6,565 nucleotides of DNA from an uncultured Desulfovibrio sp. (lineage in GTDB: Bacteria; Desulfobacterota; Desulfovibrionia; Desulfovibrionales; Desulfovibrionaceae), in contig CAMBWG010000131.1 in assembly GCA_945871415.1 (NCBI GenBank), positions 1-6,565 of the forward strand. The letters run 5' to 3'. Positions 5,154-6,565 of this stretch are shown piece by piece (positions within the stretch are counted from its first letter, which is position 1; every line of letters starts with the position of its first letter). A model generated the notes under the pieces. That model was given only the letters and a program-made list of their open reading frames with translations, was not told the origin of the DNA and made no database searches. A program made the position numbers and the translations under genes.

Positions 5154-5534
5154 CTAGTGCTGATGACCGCCGCCGCAGGTGAAGTCCGTGGAGAAGGGAG
5201 GCAGCTTGCCTTCGAGAAAGGCCTGCACAGCCGTGCCCACCGTGGGGTACTGACCGGCAAAATAGACTTCCACGCCCACCTGCTGGAAGCCCATCAGCGG
5301 ACGCATGCCCATGCCGCCCGCCAGCAGCTTTTTGACGCCGTGGGACGCCAGATGCTGTACGGGGGCCATGCAGCCGCCCTGCTGATGCGGCACGTTTTCC
5401 AGCGTGGTAACGGCCTTGATGGCGTTGTCTTCGATTTCCACAAGCGTATAGATGTCGCAATGACCAAAGTGCATGCCCATCTGGGCGTCAAGGCCGCCGG
5501 GCATGGCGGAAGGAACGGCAAGAAGGAAACTCAT
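5154..5534 (-). CDS. NifX / orange-protein-like metal-cluster binding protein (dinitrogenase iron-molybdenum cofactor family)
   Basis: This 126-residue protein fits the small NifX/NafY/orange-protein fold: an N-terminal strand MSFLLAVPSA, the family motif MGMHFGHCDIYTLVE (residues 19-33), then GVKKLLAGGMGMRPL (66-80) and a VEVYFAG strand. Relatives bind FeMo-cofactor precursors or, in the Desulfovibrio orange protein, a Mo-Cu sulfide cluster. C26 and C55 are conserved-looking Cys positions, and the tail CGGGHQH (120-126) could bind metal or transfer it. The ATG at 5534 has CAGGAGA 7 nt upstream and begins the recognisable domain; upstream extension in frame runs through a palindromic noncoding stretch. 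It lies downstream of a MinD-type ferredoxin ATPase, the usual partner of such proteins, and directly before the receiver-like gene. Family is strong; the true cluster is unknown. Confidence 0.9.
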   Translation of the reverse strand: MSFLLAVPSAMPGGLDAQMGMHFGHCDIYTLVEIEDNAIKAVTTLENVPHQQGGCMAPVQHLASHGVKKLLAGGMGMRPLMGFQQVGVEVYFAGQYPTVGTAVQAFLEGKLPPFSTDFTCGGGHQH

Positions 5535-5581
5535 GGCAGATTCTCCTGAACTGGTCGAGGTATGCGCGGGCGGCAGGGGGA

Positions 5582-5726
5582 CTAGAGTATTTTCAGTTTG
5601 AAACGCTTTGCATTTCAAACCATACGGCCTGCCGTTTTGCGGAAAAACATGTGTTTTCCGCTCACTTCGGGCCGGGCGGCACTGTGCCGCCTCGCATGCT
5701 GCCTTTTCAAAGGCGACATGCTCTAG
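5582..5726. repeat. Multi-palindrome intergenic element bounded by inverted CTAGAG
   Basis: This 145-bp stretch between two operon genes starts with CTAGAG (5582-5587) and ends with CTCTAG (5721-5726), and contains a series of hairpins: GTTTGAAA/TTTCAAAC (5596-5603, 5613-5620), ACGG/CCGT (5624-5635), GCGGAAAA/TTTTCCGC (5639-5646, 5654-5661), GGCGGCAC-T-GTGCCGCC (5675-5691) and a compound GCATG..GCCTTT/AAAGGC..CATGC (5694-5721). The terminal CTCTAG supplies the TAG stop of the upstream ATPase gene. It may be a small dispersed palindromic repeat or an RNA-processing/stabilising segment of the operon transcript. No second copy lies in the window. Confidence 0.55.
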
Positions 5727-6565
5727 CCCTGCCTTTTGCCTGCGGGGAAGTCCTGAAGGGCCGACCACATGTCCTTCAGGAGGGCGCCGAGAGGATTGTC
5801 AAATTCCGTAAGAGCCTGCCGCTGCACCATGGCGCGGGTGACGACCGGATCAAAGGGCAGTCTGCCCAGCAGAAGATGCCCCTGTTCAGCGCAGTCGGCG
5901 GCAATGGCGTCGGCTTCGGCGGCATTCAGATCCGCCTTGTTGATGATGACGGCCAGCGGGATGCGGAAATGACGGCAGAGATCGGCCACACGGCCGAAGT
6001 CGTGACGTCCCGAGGGTGTCGGTTCCACCACCCCCACGGCCAGCCGTGCGCCGGACAGGGAGCTGATGACCGGACAGCCCACGCCCGGAGAGCCGTCGCA
6101 AAGAATGGTGTCCAGTCCCAGAGCTTTAGCCCGGTTGCGGGCCTCGGCCTTGAGCAGGCTGACGAGGCGTCCGGAATTTTCCTTACCCGGGGAAAGCAGG
6201 GCATGCACCATGAGCCCGAAACGGCTCTGGCTCACAAACCAGTCGCCGCAGCGGGTTTCGGGGAAGTCTATGGCCTGCTGCGGGCAGAGAGACGCGCAGA
6301 CGCCGCAGCCCTCGCAGCGCAGAGGATCGACGCTGTAGCGCGCCCCTTCCTGACGGACAGCCTCAAACCGGCAGAGTTCCGCGCACTGTCCGCAGGCGAT
6401 GCAGTCGTTGCTGCGGATGACGGCTTCGTTGCCGGAAATAAAGGGATGGCTTTCCTGTATTTCGGGGCGCAGCAGAATGTGCAGATCCGGAGCATCCACA
6501 GCCAGATCACAGATGATCTTGTTCGTGGCCAGATGCGCAAAGGCCGCGCAGACCGTCGTCTTACC
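5723..6565 (-). CDS. MinD/Mrp-type P-loop ATPase with inserted double 4Fe-4S ferredoxin domain (partial, N-terminus outside window)
   Basis: 280 residues are visible; the frame is open to the right edge. It begins inside the Walker A motif (GKTTVCAAFAHLA), followed by the deviant-family block CDLAVDAPDLHILLRP. An inserted ferredoxin domain has CIACGQCAELCRF (visible C55, C58, C61, C65) and CEGCGVCASLCPQ (C84, C87, C90, C94), each CX2CX2CX3C for one 4Fe-4S cluster. Then come GKENSGRLVSLLK, the Walker B/switch segment LCDGSPGVGCPVISS (D157), VEPTPSG and VIINKADLN for nucleotide recognition. Such ATPases are cytoplasmic and in Desulfovibrio accompany the orange protein, probably in metal-cluster assembly or loading. 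The GTG at 6499 is not the start, because the P-loop lies upstream of it. The true start would be about ten residues beyond the window. Its TAG stop coincides with the edge of the palindromic element that separates it from the NifX-like gene. Confidence 0.93.
   Translation of the reverse strand, partial: GKTTVCAAFAHLATNKIICDLAVDAPDLHILLRPEIQESHPFISGNEAVIRSNDCIACGQCAELCRFEAVRQEGARYSVDPLRCEGCGVCASLCPQQAIDFPETRCGDWFVSQSRFGLMVHALLSPGKENSGRLVSLLKAEARNRAKALGLDTILCDGSPGVGCPVISSLSGARLAVGVVEPTPSGRHDFGRVADLCRHFRIPLAVIINKADLNAAEADAIAADCAEQGHLLLGRLPFDPVVTRAMVQRQALTEFDNPLGALLKDMWSALQDFPAGKRQG

Noticed and set aside
5143..5460. N-terminal extension of the receiver-like protein
   Set aside because: It would overlap the NifX-like gene in another frame with low-complexity Arg/Gly/His-rich sequence; AGGA places the start at 5142.
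5535..5722. Sigma54 promoter before the NifX-like gene
   Set aside because: Orange-protein operons in Desulfovibrio are known to use sigma54, so I looked for TGGCAC-N5-TTGC; no acceptable match was found.
5535..5768. N-terminal extension of the NifX-like protein
   Set aside because: The frame is open through the palindromic interval and into the ATPase gene, but the domain starts at 5534 with an excellent ribosome-binding site.
5723..6499. GTG at 6499 as start of the ATPase
   Set aside because: The frame continues upstream with GKTT of the P-loop, which is essential to the family, so the gene is cut by the window edge.

Overview
The window looks like a bacterial chromosome of moderately high GC, most plausibly a Desulfovibrionaceae-type sulfate reducer or a relative. 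The main clue is the operon at the right end: a MinD-type ATPase carrying two ferredoxin-like clusters, next to a NifX/orange-protein-like metal-cluster protein. This pairing is typical of strict anaerobes and well known in Desulfovibrio. The assignment is an inference from gene content, not from a taxonomic marker.

Left part (1 to about 2700): one end of an integrated mobile element. A P4-type tyrosine integrase (minus strand, 2458 to 1259) begins about 240 bp beyond the 3' end of a tRNA-Glu(UUC) gene (2776 to 2700, minus). Leftward on the same strand come two terminators in series, an AT-rich control region with three TTTTGTAAC sites, a small AlpA-family excisionase/regulator (846 to 637) and a Toprim primase-like protein that overlaps it by 8 nt and runs off the window at position 1. 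The element continues to the left, and its other attachment site is not in the window.

Centre (2777 to 4743): chromosomal flank. A near-consensus promoter drives the tRNA. On the plus strand are a calcineurin-like metallophosphoesterase (2969 to 3652), a strong terminator, and a DUF1848 protein (3745 to 4743) whose ribosome-binding site lies one base after that terminator's T-run. The DUF1848 protein carries a radical-SAM-like CX3CX2C motif near its C-terminus.

Right part (4780 to 6565, minus): an operon converging on the DUF1848 gene across a shared bidirectional terminator. In transcription order it holds the MinD/ferredoxin ATPase (5' end outside the window), a gene-free interval of about 190 bp packed with palindromes and bounded by inverted CTAGAG, the NifX/orange-protein-like gene, and a small degenerate response-regulator receiver domain. 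By analogy with the orange-protein complex of Desulfovibrio, the ATPase would help load or assemble a metal or sulfide cluster on the small NifX-fold protein. The receiver-like protein could be a partner of unknown role.

The most interesting points are the pseudo-receiver in the metal-cluster operon, the multi-palindrome interval, the Shine-Dalgarno-masking hairpin before the AlpA gene, the repeated sites around the integrase and AlpA genes, and the C-terminal Cys cluster of the DUF1848 protein.
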